Of a stretch of DNA of 64,000 nt, positions 26,516 to 34,974 are shown in pieces. Both the position numbers and the translations under genes were made by a program. The first letter of the stretch is position 1. Every line of letters begins with the position of its first letter. This DNA comes from Corynebacterium ulceribovis DSM 45146 (lineage in GTDB: Bacteria; Actinomycetota; Actinomycetes; Mycobacteriales; Mycobacteriaceae): contig NZ_AQUY01000001.1 of NCBI RefSeq assembly GCF_000372445.1, positions 699,553 to 763,552 of the forward strand, given 5' to 3'. Under the pieces are notes generated by a model. It was not told the origin of the DNA, did no database searches, and saw only the letters and a program-made list of their open reading frames with translations.

Positions 26516-27189
26516 TGGAGACCTACCCGGCCCTGCCGATTCACCCCAGCTGGGAAGCACCATTGGCCCCAGTCCGCGAAACCATTGCACAACTCGGTGA
26601 ATTTCTGCGGGCCGAAAATGCCGCCGGACGCGGCTACCTACCCGCAGGCACGGACGTACTCCGCGCCTTCACCTACCCCTTCGACCAGGTGAAAGTGCTC
26701 ATCGTCGGCCAAGACCCATACCCAACCCCAGGCCACGCCATGGGCTTGTCCTTCTCCGTGCACCCAGATGTTCGGCCACTGCCACGCAGCCTGAACAACA
26801 TTTTTAAGGAATACACCGCAGACCTCGGCTACCCAGCACCCGACAATGGGGACCTGTCCGCCTGGTCGCGGGCCGGGGTCGCACTATTTAACCGCGTGCT
26901 TACCGTCGCGCCGGGCCAAGCAGGCTCCCACCGCCGCAAAGGATGGGAAGAAGTCACCGAATGTGCCATTCGGGCGCTGGCACAGCGGCCAGATAGCCCA
27001 CTGGTCGCAGTGCTCTGGGGCCGAGACGCCCAAACCACCAAACGCTTCCTGGGGCAGACACCGTGCATCGAATCGGCGCACCCGTCACCGCTGTCCGCCT
27101 CCCGCGGTTTCTTCGGTTCGCGGCCATTTTCCCGGGTAAACGCCGAGCTTTCCCGCCTTGGCGCAGAACCTGTCGACTGGCGGTTGTAA
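26515..27189 (+). CDS. ung: Uracil-DNA glycosylase
   Basis: 224 residues, family 1 UDG removing uracil from DNA. Catalytic loop [17 protein letters not shown] with the general-base Asp, and the leucine-loop region [14 protein letters not shown] with the catalytic His. The ATG at 26515 overlaps the TAA of thiL (TAATG), so translation is coupled. Its own TAA is the beginning of the -10-like box for the next gene. Confidence 0.97.
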   Translation: METYPALPIHPSWEAPLAPVRETIAQLGEFLRAENAAGRGYLPAGTDVLRAFTYPFDQVKVLIVGQDPYPTPGHAMGLSFSVHPDVRPLPRSLNNIFKEYTADLGYPAPDNGDLSAWSRAGVALFNRVLTVAPGQAGSHRRKGWEEVTECAIRALAQRPDSPLVAVLWGRDAQTTKRFLGQTPCIESAHPSPLSASRGFFGSRPFSRVNAELSRLGAEPVDWRL

Positions 27190-27192
27190 CAT
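27187..27192 (+). promoter_or_regulatory. -10 box formed by the ung stop codon
   Basis: TAACAT: the first three bases are the ung stop. It lies 7 bases before the ATG of the following gene, which has no Shine-Dalgarno, as expected of a leaderless promoter. Confidence 0.5.
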
Positions 27193-27199
27193 AGCGGCC

Positions 27200-28690
27200 A
27201 TGTCTGTTTTGTCCCACATCGATGGTCCGGCCCTGCGCACCTGGACCGAGCGCGCCGTATCCGCACTCAACGATCATCGGGACGAACTTAACGCCCTCAA
27301 CGTGTTCCCCATCCCGGATTCAGACACCGGCTCGAACATGACGCACACCATGAGCTCGGCGCGCGAAGCGATCGCCCACCTCGACGAATCCGCTAGCACC
27401 CATGAAGTCGCCGCCGCGCTGAGCAAAGGCGCCGTGTTCGGCTCCCGCGGCAATTCCGGGGTAGTGCTGTCCCAGGTACTGCGCGCGATGGCAGAAACAG
27501 CGGTACACGGCCCACTCGATGGCGCCGCGTTTATGCAGGCACTGAACCTGGCCGTTGAACTGGTCGACCGCGCACTGAGTGATCCAGTGGAAGGCACCAT
27601 CCTCACCGTGCTGCGCTCCTCAGCCGTTGCCGCGAAAAATGCTGGCACCAACGCGCTGCCGGAAGTTGTCGACGAAGCGCTCCATGCGGCGAAAATTGCA
27701 TTGGAACGCACCCCCTCCCAGCTGGAAGTACTCCGCGAGGCTGGGGTAGTAGACGCTGGCGGTTCCGGTTACGTCCTGATGCTGCGCGCCCTCGCCGAGG
27801 TCATCCATGGTCAAGCCAGCCACAGCGAAGACATCCCCAGCCACGTGCACACCGCACCCACCGCCGAACTGGAAGTGATGTTCCGGTTCACCGGCGACAA
27901 CCCAGAAGCCCTGCGCGCCGATATTGAACCACTGGGCCGCTCCATCATTGTCGCACCAGCCAATGACGAAGAAGCCATGGTGCATATTCACAGCTACCAG
28001 GCCGGGACAGTCATCGAAACGGCGCTGTCCCACGGACGTATCACCGACATCCGCATCGAAGTGCTGCCCGCGGAAACCAAACCCACCCGCACCGTCGTCG
28101 CTCTCGCCCCAACTGGCAGTATCGCCGAGCTCTTCGCCGAAGCTGGTGCGCATCCGGTCGACCCAGGCACAGATGCCGTCACCGCTGTCCTCGCCGCTAT
28201 TGTCCGCTTCGCTGAAGGTGACATTGTGTTGCTGCCCAACGGGCTGCTCACCCAGCGCGATATTCGCGCGCTTGAGGCCGCTGCGCATGCCTCAGACCGC
28301 GGGATTGTCATGGTGCCAACGGCTTCGCTTGCCGCAGGTCTTGCCGCCATCGCCGTACACGACCCGCACACGACCCTGTCCGTCGACATTTACGGCATGA
28401 GCGAAGCCGCCGCCGGAATGCGCGCCGCCCGAGTTCGCCACCAAGACGACAACTACACCGCTGCAGTTGGCCACGAAATCATTGCCCAGTCAGACAGTTT
28501 GGATGAAGTCCTCGTCGCGACGGTGCACCGCCTGCTTGCCACCGGCGGCGAACTGGTCACCATCCTGCTGGGCGCCGACGCCAAGCCCCAACTCGTCAAT
28601 AAGCTCCAAACCCACCTGCCGGACGGGGTCGAACTGACCGGCTACGATGCGACGGGAATGGCGGATACGCTGCAGATTGGGGTGGAATAG
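27200..28690 (+). CDS. DhaL/DegV-associated kinase-like protein (FakA/YloV family)
   Basis: 496 residues. The N-terminal DhaL-type domain carries NALNVFPIPDSDTGSNM, whose Asp residues bind the two Mg ions of ATP, and GSRGNSGVVLSQ. The middle has the conserved ELEVMFRFTG segment and the C-terminus ends in the family's DAKPQLVNKL region. In Firmicutes, FakA phosphorylates fatty acids presented by FakB (DegV proteins); no FakB gene is in this window, so the substrate is assigned by family only. The position between ung and recG matches Rv2975c/Rv2974c, which are two pieces in M. tuberculosis. recG overlaps by one base. Confidence 0.88.
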   Translation: MSVLSHIDGPALRTWTERAVSALNDHRDELNALNVFPIPDSDTGSNMTHTMSSAREAIAHLDESASTHEVAAALSKGAVFGSRGNSGVVLSQVLRAMAETAVHGPLDGAAFMQALNLAVELVDRALSDPVEGTILTVLRSSAVAAKNAGTNALPEVVDEALHAAKIALERTPSQLEVLREAGVVDAGGSGYVLMLRALAEVIHGQASHSEDIPSHVHTAPTAELEVMFRFTGDNPEALRADIEPLGRSIIVAPANDEEAMVHIHSYQAGTVIETALSHGRITDIRIEVLPAETKPTRTVVALAPTGSIAELFAEAGAHPVDPGTDAVTAVLAAIVRFAEGDIVLLPNGLLTQRDIRALEAAAHASDRGIVMVPTASLAAGLAAIAVHDPHTTLSVDIYGMSEAAAGMRAARVRHQDDNYTAAVGHEIIAQSDSLDEVLVATVHRLLATGGELVTILLGADAKPQLVNKLQTHLPDGVELTGYDATGMADTLQIGVE

Positions 28691-30777
28691 TGCTCGGGTG
28701 GTTGAGCTCGAAGACCGCCCGCACCCCACTTGCGGACGTCCTCACCGCAAAACAAGCCAAAGAACTCGCCAGCAAACGTGGCGTCCACACCGTCGGCGAA
28801 CTGCTCACTATCTTCCCGAACGAATACCGCTTCGGCGGCGACGACGCCGGATTCAACCCGGCCGACCTCGGCCAGAACATCACCGTGTTCACGACGGTGA
28901 CCTCCGTCAATAAGCCGGACAACCCCAAAGACCACCGACCCGCCACCATCGGCACCACCGGCGGATTCACCATCAAAGCTTTCGGCCAACGCTGGTTCGT
29001 CGACCGACTCCGGCCCGGCCGCAGCCTGATAGTGGCCGGGAAAGCCACCGAGTGGGGCGGAACGTACCAGGTCGGTGCCTCCGCAATGTTGTTGCTTAGC
29101 GACGATGGGACTCCCGTGATAGGCACCGGAATCTTCGAAACCATGTTGCGCAGCGGCTCGGACAAAAGCGCCGTGACCGAACTTTTGCAACGGCCCGTGG
29201 TACCGATGTACCCGCGCACCGGCAAAGGCATGCCCTCGCTGGTGCTGGCAATGCACATGCACCGCGTCATCACTTGGCTTGCGCCACAAGCCGATCCACT
29301 GCCACACGACTGCGACTTCGACGCCGCACTGCGCGCCATTCACTTCCCAGCCGACGAAGCTGAATACCAGCGCGCCGTCGAACGCTTGAAATTCGACGAA
29401 GCACTGGAAATGCAGCTGGAACTGGCACTGCGCCGAGCCAGCAGTAATGCCCGCACCGCACCGCAATGCCCAGCGCTACCGAACCCGGAAACCCGCCTAA
29501 ATTTGCCGTTTGCTCTCACCGACGGGCAAAAAGCGGTGGTCGCCGAAATCTCCGCGGACCTGCAGCGCACCCAACCGATGTCCCGGCTACTGCAGGGCGA
29601 AGTTGGTTCCGGTAAAACGGTCGTCGCGCTGCTGGCGATGCTGCAAGTAACTGATGCCGGACGCCAATGCGCCATGCTCGCGCCGACAGAAGTGCTCGCC
29701 GCGCAGCACGCCGCCACGCTACGGATTTATGGCGTCGATGTCACGCTGCTTACTGGGTCGATGTCGGTGCCCGAAAAACGCCAAGCGCTGCTGGAGATTG
29801 TTTCCGGGCAGGCGGGCATCGTGGTAGGCACCCACGCGCTGATTTCGGACACCGTCGAATTCTTCGACCTTGGGCTGGTAGTCATCGATGAGCAGCACCG
29901 TTTCGGCGTGCGCCAACGCGACAAACTCCGTGACCGCGGCCGCGACGGCCTGACCCCACACGTACTAGTCATGACGGCAACGCCCATCCCACGCACCATC
30001 GCCATGACTGCCTTCGGCGACCTGGACGTCTCCACTCTGACCCAGCGCCCCGGCACCCGCCAACCGATCCAATCAGCCGTCGTGCCGGAATGGAACACTG
30101 TGTGGGAACGCCGCATGTGGCAGCGCGTCGACGAAGAAATGACTGCCGGCGGCCGAGTATTTGTTGTCGTTCCGCGTATTGACGAAGGCAAAGACAGTTT
30201 GGTCGATGTCACCGCACGCATGCAGACCCGCTTTCCGGATCGGGGAATCGCCGCTATTCACGGCAGGCTGAAACCGGAAGAAAAAGACGCAGCCATGAGC
30301 GCGCTGCGCCGCGGCGACATCGACATGCTGGTCTCCACCACCATCATCGAGGTCGGCGTTGACGTGCCCGAAGCCACCGTCATGGTGATTATGAACGCCA
30401 ACGGATTCGGCATTTCCCAGCTGCACCAACTCCGCGGCCGCATCGGTCGTGGTAACCGAGCCGGCATCTGCTTCTTCGTCACCGATGTCGAACAAAACAC
30501 ACCAGCGTGGCACCGGCTCCAGGAAATCGCGAAAACCAACGACGGTGCGAAACTGGCCGAACTCGACCTGCGCTACCGCTCCATTGGACAAGTGATGGGG
30601 GAGAGCCAATCCGGCTATGAGCAAGACACCCGCCTGCTGGACGTGCTCACCGACAGCGAGATCATCGTCGAAGCTCGCCGCGCAGCCACCCAAATCGTCG
30701 AAAAGCAACCAGAACTAGCGAAAACACTCACGGCCGACATTTCCGATACCGAAGCCGAATTCCTCGAACGCAGCTGA
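28690..30777 (+). CDS. recG: ATP-dependent DNA helicase RecG
   Basis: 695 residues. Reverses stalled forks and branch-migrates Holliday junctions. N-terminal wedge/OB domain, Walker A GEVGSGKTV (about 300), DEQH-box VIDEQHRFG, TATPIPRT (motif III), and helicase C-terminal motifs IIEVGVDVPEATVM and QLRGRIGRG. Starts at GTG 28690, sharing the G with the TAG stop of the preceding gene. Confidence 0.97.
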   Translation: MLGWLSSKTARTPLADVLTAKQAKELASKRGVHTVGELLTIFPNEYRFGGDDAGFNPADLGQNITVFTTVTSVNKPDNPKDHRPATIGTTGGFTIKAFGQRWFVDRLRPGRSLIVAGKATEWGGTYQVGASAMLLLSDDGTPVIGTGIFETMLRSGSDKSAVTELLQRPVVPMYPRTGKGMPSLVLAMHMHRVITWLAPQADPLPHDCDFDAALRAIHFPADEAEYQRAVERLKFDEALEMQLELALRRASSNARTAPQCPALPNPETRLNLPFALTDGQKAVVAEISADLQRTQPMSRLLQGEVGSGKTVVALLAMLQVTDAGRQCAMLAPTEVLAAQHAATLRIYGVDVTLLTGSMSVPEKRQALLEIVSGQAGIVVGTHALISDTVEFFDLGLVVIDEQHRFGVRQRDKLRDRGRDGLTPHVLVMTATPIPRTIAMTAFGDLDVSTLTQRPGTRQPIQSAVVPEWNTVWERRMWQRVDEEMTAGGRVFVVVPRIDEGKDSLVDVTARMQTRFPDRGIAAIHGRLKPEEKDAAMSALRRGDIDMLVSTTIIEVGVDVPEATVMVIMNANGFGISQLHQLRGRIGRGNRAGICFFVTDVEQNTPAWHRLQEIAKTNDGAKLAELDLRYRSIGQVMGESQSGYEQDTRLLDVLTDSEIIVEARRAATQIVEKQPELAKTLTADISDTEAEFLERS

Positions 30778-30810
30778 CGAGGGCCCCAACCGGCAGGCTA
30801 AACTGAAGCC

Positions 30811-31017
30811 ATGAATATTTGCGCACCCTTCGCCGGGATTGTTCATCTGGAGGTCGCCGAAGGCGATACCGTCGACACCGGCCAAACTATCGCCGTGGTG
30901 GAAACCGTCAAACTGCAGGCACCAGTGGTCGCGCCCGGACCAGGCACGATCGCCGCAATTAACGTAGCCAATTTCGCAGACGTCACCGGCGGCGACGTAC
31001 TCCTGGAGCTGAAGTGA
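30811..31017 (+). CDS. Small biotin/lipoyl-attachment domain protein
   Basis: 68 residues, a complete stand-alone biotinyl/lipoyl beta-barrel. The attachment Lys lies in ETVKLQAPV. Biotin carrier domains nearly always read MKM at this hairpin; here the flanking residues are Val and Leu, so whether the biotin ligase accepts it is uncertain. Comparable small biotin carriers occur in mycobacteria (TB7.3). No carboxylase subunit is encoded nearby; it sits between recG and rsmD. TAAACT is 6 bases before the ATG (30799-30804), suggesting its own leaderless promoter. rsmD overlaps the stop codon (GTGA). Confidence 0.85.
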   Translation: MNICAPFAGIVHLEVAEGDTVDTGQTIAVVETVKLQAPVVAPGPGTIAAINVANFADVTGGDVLLELK

Positions 31018-31592
31018 CCCGAATTATTGCTGGCCTGGCCCGCGGCCGGAAAATTGCGGTGCCACCAGAAGGCACCCGACCAACCTCAGACCGCGCCCGC
31101 GAAGGCCTATTCTCCTCCTTGCAGGTGCGCTACGGCTTCGAAGGCGAAATCGTCCTCGACCTCTTCGCTGGCTCCGGTGCCATGGGCCTAGAAGCACTCT
31201 CCCGCGGCGCCCGCTCCGTCGACTTCGTCGAATCCAATGAGGACGCCGTCTCCGTTATTCAGCGCAACATTGCCACCGTCAAGCTGACGGGCACCCAAGT
31301 GCACCACATGAAAACTTCGTCATTCCTGTCCGCAGCAGGGGCCAAGCGCTATACGATGGTGCTGGCTGACCCACCATACGAACTAGCCGACGACGCCTTC
31401 ACCGACATCGCCGAAGCACTGATCCCACACCTGGACAACGGCGCAGTAGTGGTGTTTGAACGTGACAGCGCCGGGCCGGAAACTGTATGGCCAGCCGGCT
31501 ACGAAGCGGTGGAAATCAAACTGAAGAAACGAACCTACGGTGCGGCACGTTTCGACTCCGCGATTTTCCACCACCCAGACGCAGGAGAATAA
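31014..31592 (+). CDS. rsmD: 16S rRNA (guanine-N2)-methyltransferase RsmD
   Basis: 192 residues. SAM-dependent methylation of G966 in 16S rRNA. Seen: ITGLARGRKIAVP-like start, RPTSDRAREGLFSSL, DLFAGSGAMGLEALSRGA (SAM-binding), FVESNEDAV and the catalytic ADPPYEL. GTG start overlapping the preceding stop; coaD follows 5 bases downstream, the usual pairing in actinobacteria. Confidence 0.95.
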   Translation: MTRIIAGLARGRKIAVPPEGTRPTSDRAREGLFSSLQVRYGFEGEIVLDLFAGSGAMGLEALSRGARSVDFVESNEDAVSVIQRNIATVKLTGTQVHHMKTSSFLSAAGAKRYTMVLADPPYELADDAFTDIAEALIPHLDNGAVVVFERDSAGPETVWPAGYEAVEIKLKKRTYGAARFDSAIFHHPDAGE

Positions 31593-31597
31593 CGACG

Positions 31598-32077
31598 ATG
31601 ACGCATGCATGCTGCCCAGGGTCCTTCGACCCGATGACCCTCGGTCACCTGGACATCTTTGAACGCACCGCCAAACTATTCGACAAAGTCACCGTGCTGG
31701 TGACCTTCAACCCGAATAAAGACGGCATGTTCAACCCCGCGGAGCGCATGGAACTGATTCGCCAGTCCACCGAACATCTACCCAATGTGGAAGTGGACAA
31801 ATGGGAAAAACTCCTCGTCGACTACACCACCGACCATGGCATTGACACACTGGTCAAGGGGCTGCGCAACTCCTTGGACTACGAATACGAACTGCCGATG
31901 GCCCGGATGAACAATCGCCTATCCGGCATTGAAACCGTGTTTTTGATGACTGACCCGAAGTTCTCCGAGATTTCCTCCAGCCTGACCAAGGAAGTCGCGC
32001 GCTACGGCGGCGACATCACCAGCCTGCTGCCGGAACCGGTGGCGCAGGCGGTTCGTTCCCGCATCAAGCCGGAATAG
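31598..32077 (+). CDS. coaD: Phosphopantetheine adenylyltransferase
   Basis: 159 residues. Makes dephospho-CoA from 4'-phosphopantetheine and ATP. Nucleotidyltransferase motif PGSFDPMTLGHLDIF near the N-terminus (GHLD is the HxGH-type site), KGLRNSLDYEYELPMARMN, and SSSLTKEVARYGGD. Start ATG 31598 with AGGAG 11 bases upstream; coupled to rsmD. Confidence 0.97.
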   Translation: MTHACCPGSFDPMTLGHLDIFERTAKLFDKVTVLVTFNPNKDGMFNPAERMELIRQSTEHLPNVEVDKWEKLLVDYTTDHGIDTLVKGLRNSLDYEYELPMARMNNRLSGIETVFLMTDPKFSEISSSLTKEVARYGGDITSLLPEPVAQAVRSRIKPE

Positions 32078-32082
32078 CCAGG

Positions 32083-32088
32083 TACAAT
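32083..32088 (+). promoter_or_regulatory. -10 box for the coiled-coil gene
   Basis: TACAAT, 8 bases before the ATG at 32097. No Shine-Dalgarno is visible, so the transcript is probably leaderless. Confidence 0.45.
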
Positions 32089-32096
32089 CAATCACC

Positions 32097-32822
32097 ATGT
32101 ACCGCGTATTTGAGGCCCTGGACGAACTGAACCAGACTGTTGAAGAAGCATATGGCGTTCCAATGACCGCCAACTGCATGGTGCCGCGTCAGACAACGTT
32201 GGCGCTGCTTGATGATGTCCGCAATGCGTTCCCAGCGGAGTTAGATGACGCACAGGACGTGCTCGACCAGCGCGACCAAATCCTCGACGAAGCGGAACGT
32301 GAGGCCTACGACGTGCGCCGCACTGCCACCGAGGAAGCTGAACGGATGGTCGCGGAAGCAGAAGCGAAGGTCGACGCGATGCTGCGCGACGCCGAAAACC
32401 GTGCCCACGGCATGGTGGCTCGCGCCCGCGAAGAAGCCGATGCAACGACCGAAGCAGCTCAGCGCGAATACGAATCCGTCACCTCCCGCGCCGCTGCCGA
32501 AGCTGACCGTCTGGTCGAATCCGGTAACAAGGCTTACGAGCGCAGCGTTCAGGAAGGTCTGGAAGAACAGAACCGACTGGTCTCTGAAGCGGAAGTGGTG
32601 CGCCGCGCCCAGGAAGAAGCACAGCGACTCATTGACAGCGCGCACGCCGATTCTCGTCAGCTGCGCATCGACTGCGATGATTACGTCGACAGCAAACTGT
32701 CCGAGTTCGAACAGTCGCTGTCTGGTGTTATGCGGACGGTCTCCCGCGACCGCGCTCAGCTGCGTAAGGGCGCCGGTGCCGCCGGTGGCTACAACGCTGA
32801 GTACGGCCAAGACTACGAGTAG
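32097..32822 (+). CDS. Coiled-coil protein, DivIVA-like/Rv2927c family
   Basis: 241 residues. A short folded N-terminus (YRVFEALDELNQTVEEAYGV, then MVPRQTTLALLDDVRNAFP) is followed from about residue 50 to 215 by a highly charged coiled coil rich in Ala, Glu and Arg. It corresponds in place and type to Rv2927c. Such proteins are linked to septation or polar growth scaffolding in actinobacteria, but the exact role is unsettled. Between coaD and the DUF177 gene. Confidence 0.82.
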   Translation: MYRVFEALDELNQTVEEAYGVPMTANCMVPRQTTLALLDDVRNAFPAELDDAQDVLDQRDQILDEAEREAYDVRRTATEEAERMVAEAEAKVDAMLRDAENRAHGMVARAREEADATTEAAQREYESVTSRAAAEADRLVESGNKAYERSVQEGLEEQNRLVSEAEVVRRAQEEAQRLIDSAHADSRQLRIDCDDYVDSKLSEFEQSLSGVMRTVSRDRAQLRKGAGAAGGYNAEYGQDYE

Positions 32823-32848
32823 GCTCGACTCCCGTCTAGACTGGTGGT

Positions 32849-33373
32849 ATGACCTCTCCACTTGAACTTCCGGTCGCCAACGTTCTGCAGGGCGGCGTCC
32901 CGGAAACTATCACCCAAACTGGTCCCGCACCCGAACGAATCGGGTTGGAGATGATCGGCATTGAAAAAGGGGCCCCACTGACCGTCACCGCACAGCTCGT
33001 CCCCCTCGGGGAAGGTGTGCTTGTTGACGCAGAGGTGGAAGGCCCAATGTCGGGTACCTGCTCCCGCTGCTTGGACCCGCTGAAAAAGACCGCGAAAGTC
33101 CACGTCAAGGAAGTTTTCGCTGCTTCGGATGACTTCATTGCCAGCAATGAGGAAGATGAAGACGACGACTATGAGCCACCGCGCGTTGAAGGTGACTCGG
33201 TCAACTTGCTCCAAAGTGTGATTGATGAAGCCGGTGTGACGTGGCCGTTTAGCCCAACATGTGAGTTCACTGGGCAGCCATGCGACTACCAAGAGGAAAA
33301 AATCCTGAAGGAAAAGCCAACCGATCCACGGTGGGCTGGCCTGGCGGATAAGCTCAAGGAGCTCGACGAATGA
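32849..33373 (+). CDS. DUF177 (YceD) family protein
   Basis: 174 residues. Two Cys pairs, SGTCSRCLDP and CEFTGQPCDY, typical of the family, with a strongly acidic middle (NEEDEDDDYEPP). YceD homologues are coupled to large-subunit assembly, normally next to rpmF; here the next gene is rnc (ATGA overlap), as in mycobacteria. TAGACT lies 6 bases before the ATG. Confidence 0.9.
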   Translation: MTSPLELPVANVLQGGVPETITQTGPAPERIGLEMIGIEKGAPLTVTAQLVPLGEGVLVDAEVEGPMSGTCSRCLDPLKKTAKVHVKEVFAASDDFIASNEEDEDDDYEPPRVEGDSVNLLQSVIDEAGVTWPFSPTCEFTGQPCDYQEEKILKEKPTDPRWAGLADKLKELDE

Positions 33374-34101
33374 GCCGGAAGCGCCGCAAAACTGGGGTAG
33401 AGGCGCTCGAAGCTGCCTACGCGATGGCAGACCATGATGTGCTGCGCAATCACCTTGGCGTCAACATTGGTGACGACCTGCTGAAGTTGGCGTTGTCGCA
33501 CCGCAGCTTCGCCAACGAAAACGGCCATCTACCCAATAACGAGCGCCTCGAATTCCTCGGCGACGCCGTCCTCGGTCTTGCGGTCGCCGAAGAACTGTAC
33601 CGCCGCTACCCAGAGCGCACCGAAAGTGGCATCTCCACTATGCGCGCCGGCGTGGTGAATATGTACGCGCTGGCGGATGTCGCCCGCGGCATTGACCTTG
33701 GCGAGCATGTGTTGCTGGGCCGTGGCGAGCAGAAAACCGGTGGTAAAGACAAGCACTCCATTCTTGCCGACACCATGGAAGCACTACTGGGTGCCATCTA
33801 CCTGCAGGAAGGCTGGGACACTGCGAAGCAAACGGTGCTGAAGCTATTTGCGCAGCGCATCAAAATTGCCCCAGCTGTGGCACGCACGATGGACTGGAAG
33901 ACGTCCCTGGCAGAACGCTGCTCCGCACGCAAGCTCGACGCGCCGGTGTACAGCTATGAGTCAGAAGGCCCAGAACACGACTGCATTTTCACCGCAGTGG
34001 TCACCATCAACGGGGTGGCACGGGGCTCCGGCCGCGGCCACACCAAGAAGGAAGCGGAGATGCAGGCAGCGAACCAAGCATTCGACGCGTTGGCGCTGTA
34101 A
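33370..34101 (+). CDS. rnc: Ribonuclease III
   Basis: 243 residues. Processes double-stranded RNA including rRNA precursors. The RNase III signature NERLEFLGDAVLGL, the second acidic site in KHSILADTMEALLGAIY, and a C-terminal dsRNA-binding domain (DWKTSLAE, then GSGRGHTKKEAEMQAANQAF). ATG overlaps the stop of the DUF177 gene; mutM follows at once. Confidence 0.97.
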   Translation: MSRKRRKTGVEALEAAYAMADHDVLRNHLGVNIGDDLLKLALSHRSFANENGHLPNNERLEFLGDAVLGLAVAEELYRRYPERTESGISTMRAGVVNMYALADVARGIDLGEHVLLGRGEQKTGGKDKHSILADTMEALLGAIYLQEGWDTAKQTVLKLFAQRIKIAPAVARTMDWKTSLAERCSARKLDAPVYSYESEGPEHDCIFTAVVTINGVARGSGRGHTKKEAEMQAANQAFDALAL

Positions 34102-34106
34102 GCACA

Positions 34107-34964
34107 TTGCCGGAATTACCTGAAGTTGAAACGGTCCGCGCTGGCCTGCGACCCCACGTCGTTGGCCGCCGCGTCACCGCCGCCGAAGTCTTCCACCCGC
34201 GCACCAGCCGCAATCAGTTGGGCGGTGCCGCCGAACTAGTCGGCCGCCTAGTGGGCCGCACCATTGTAGAAGTACAGCGCCGCGGTAAGTTCCTGTGGTT
34301 GGAGCTTGATGACGATCAAAGCACCGTCGTGCATTTAGGGATGTCTGGGCAGCTGCGCATCGGGGAGAGCCCAACCGTGCACCGGCGTGCGACGATCACC
34401 TTGGACGATGGCACAGATATCCACTTTTTGGATCAGCGAACTTTTGGATACATCCGAGTTTGTGACAGCGAACCCGATCCGTTTAGCTCGATTGTCAACG
34501 CCGGACGTCCGCTTCCTTCCGTCATTAAGCACATTGCGCCGGACCTCTTGGAAGTGATGGCAGCTGACGCACTACCGCAATTGGCGGGGACGCTGCGGAC
34601 GAAGAAATCGGAGATTAAACGGGTGCTGCTGAACCAAAATGTGGTCAGCGGCATTGGCAACATTTATGCCGATGAGATGCTGTGGCGAGCGCAGCTGCAT
34701 CCGCGTCGCGCTGCCGACGGGTTAAGCCAAGCGGAAGCAGAGCAGCTTTTGGCAGCTGGTGCAGATGTGCTGAAAGAGTCACTTGCAGCCGGTGGCACTA
34801 GTTTTGACGCGCTTTATGTGAATGTGAATGGCGAAAGTGGCTACTTTGGCCGCGCGCTGCATGCTTACGGGCAGAAATTCTGTAGCCGATGTGGGGGAGA
34901 AATTACTGCCGAAAAGTTTATGAATCGGCGTAGTTTTTACTGTGCAGCGTGTCAACCGCTGTAG
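34107..34964 (+). CDS. mutM: Formamidopyrimidine-DNA glycosylase
   Basis: 285 residues. Excises 8-oxoguanine and formamidopyrimidines. N-terminal catalytic PELPEVETVRAGL (Pro1 after Met removal), Lys in GRGKFLWLEL-like strand, H2TH region (GIGNIYADEMLW) and a C-terminal zinc finger CSRCGGEI...CAAC. Start is TTG 34107, fixed by the need for Pro after Met. Confidence 0.97.
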   Translation: MPELPEVETVRAGLRPHVVGRRVTAAEVFHPRTSRNQLGGAAELVGRLVGRTIVEVQRRGKFLWLELDDDQSTVVHLGMSGQLRIGESPTVHRRATITLDDGTDIHFLDQRTFGYIRVCDSEPDPFSSIVNAGRPLPSVIKHIAPDLLEVMAADALPQLAGTLRTKKSEIKRVLLNQNVVSGIGNIYADEMLWRAQLHPRRAADGLSQAEAEQLLAAGADVLKESLAAGGTSFDALYVNVNGESGYFGRALHAYGQKFCSRCGGEITAEKFMNRRSFYCAACQPL

Positions 34965-34974
34965 CGTGAACGTT

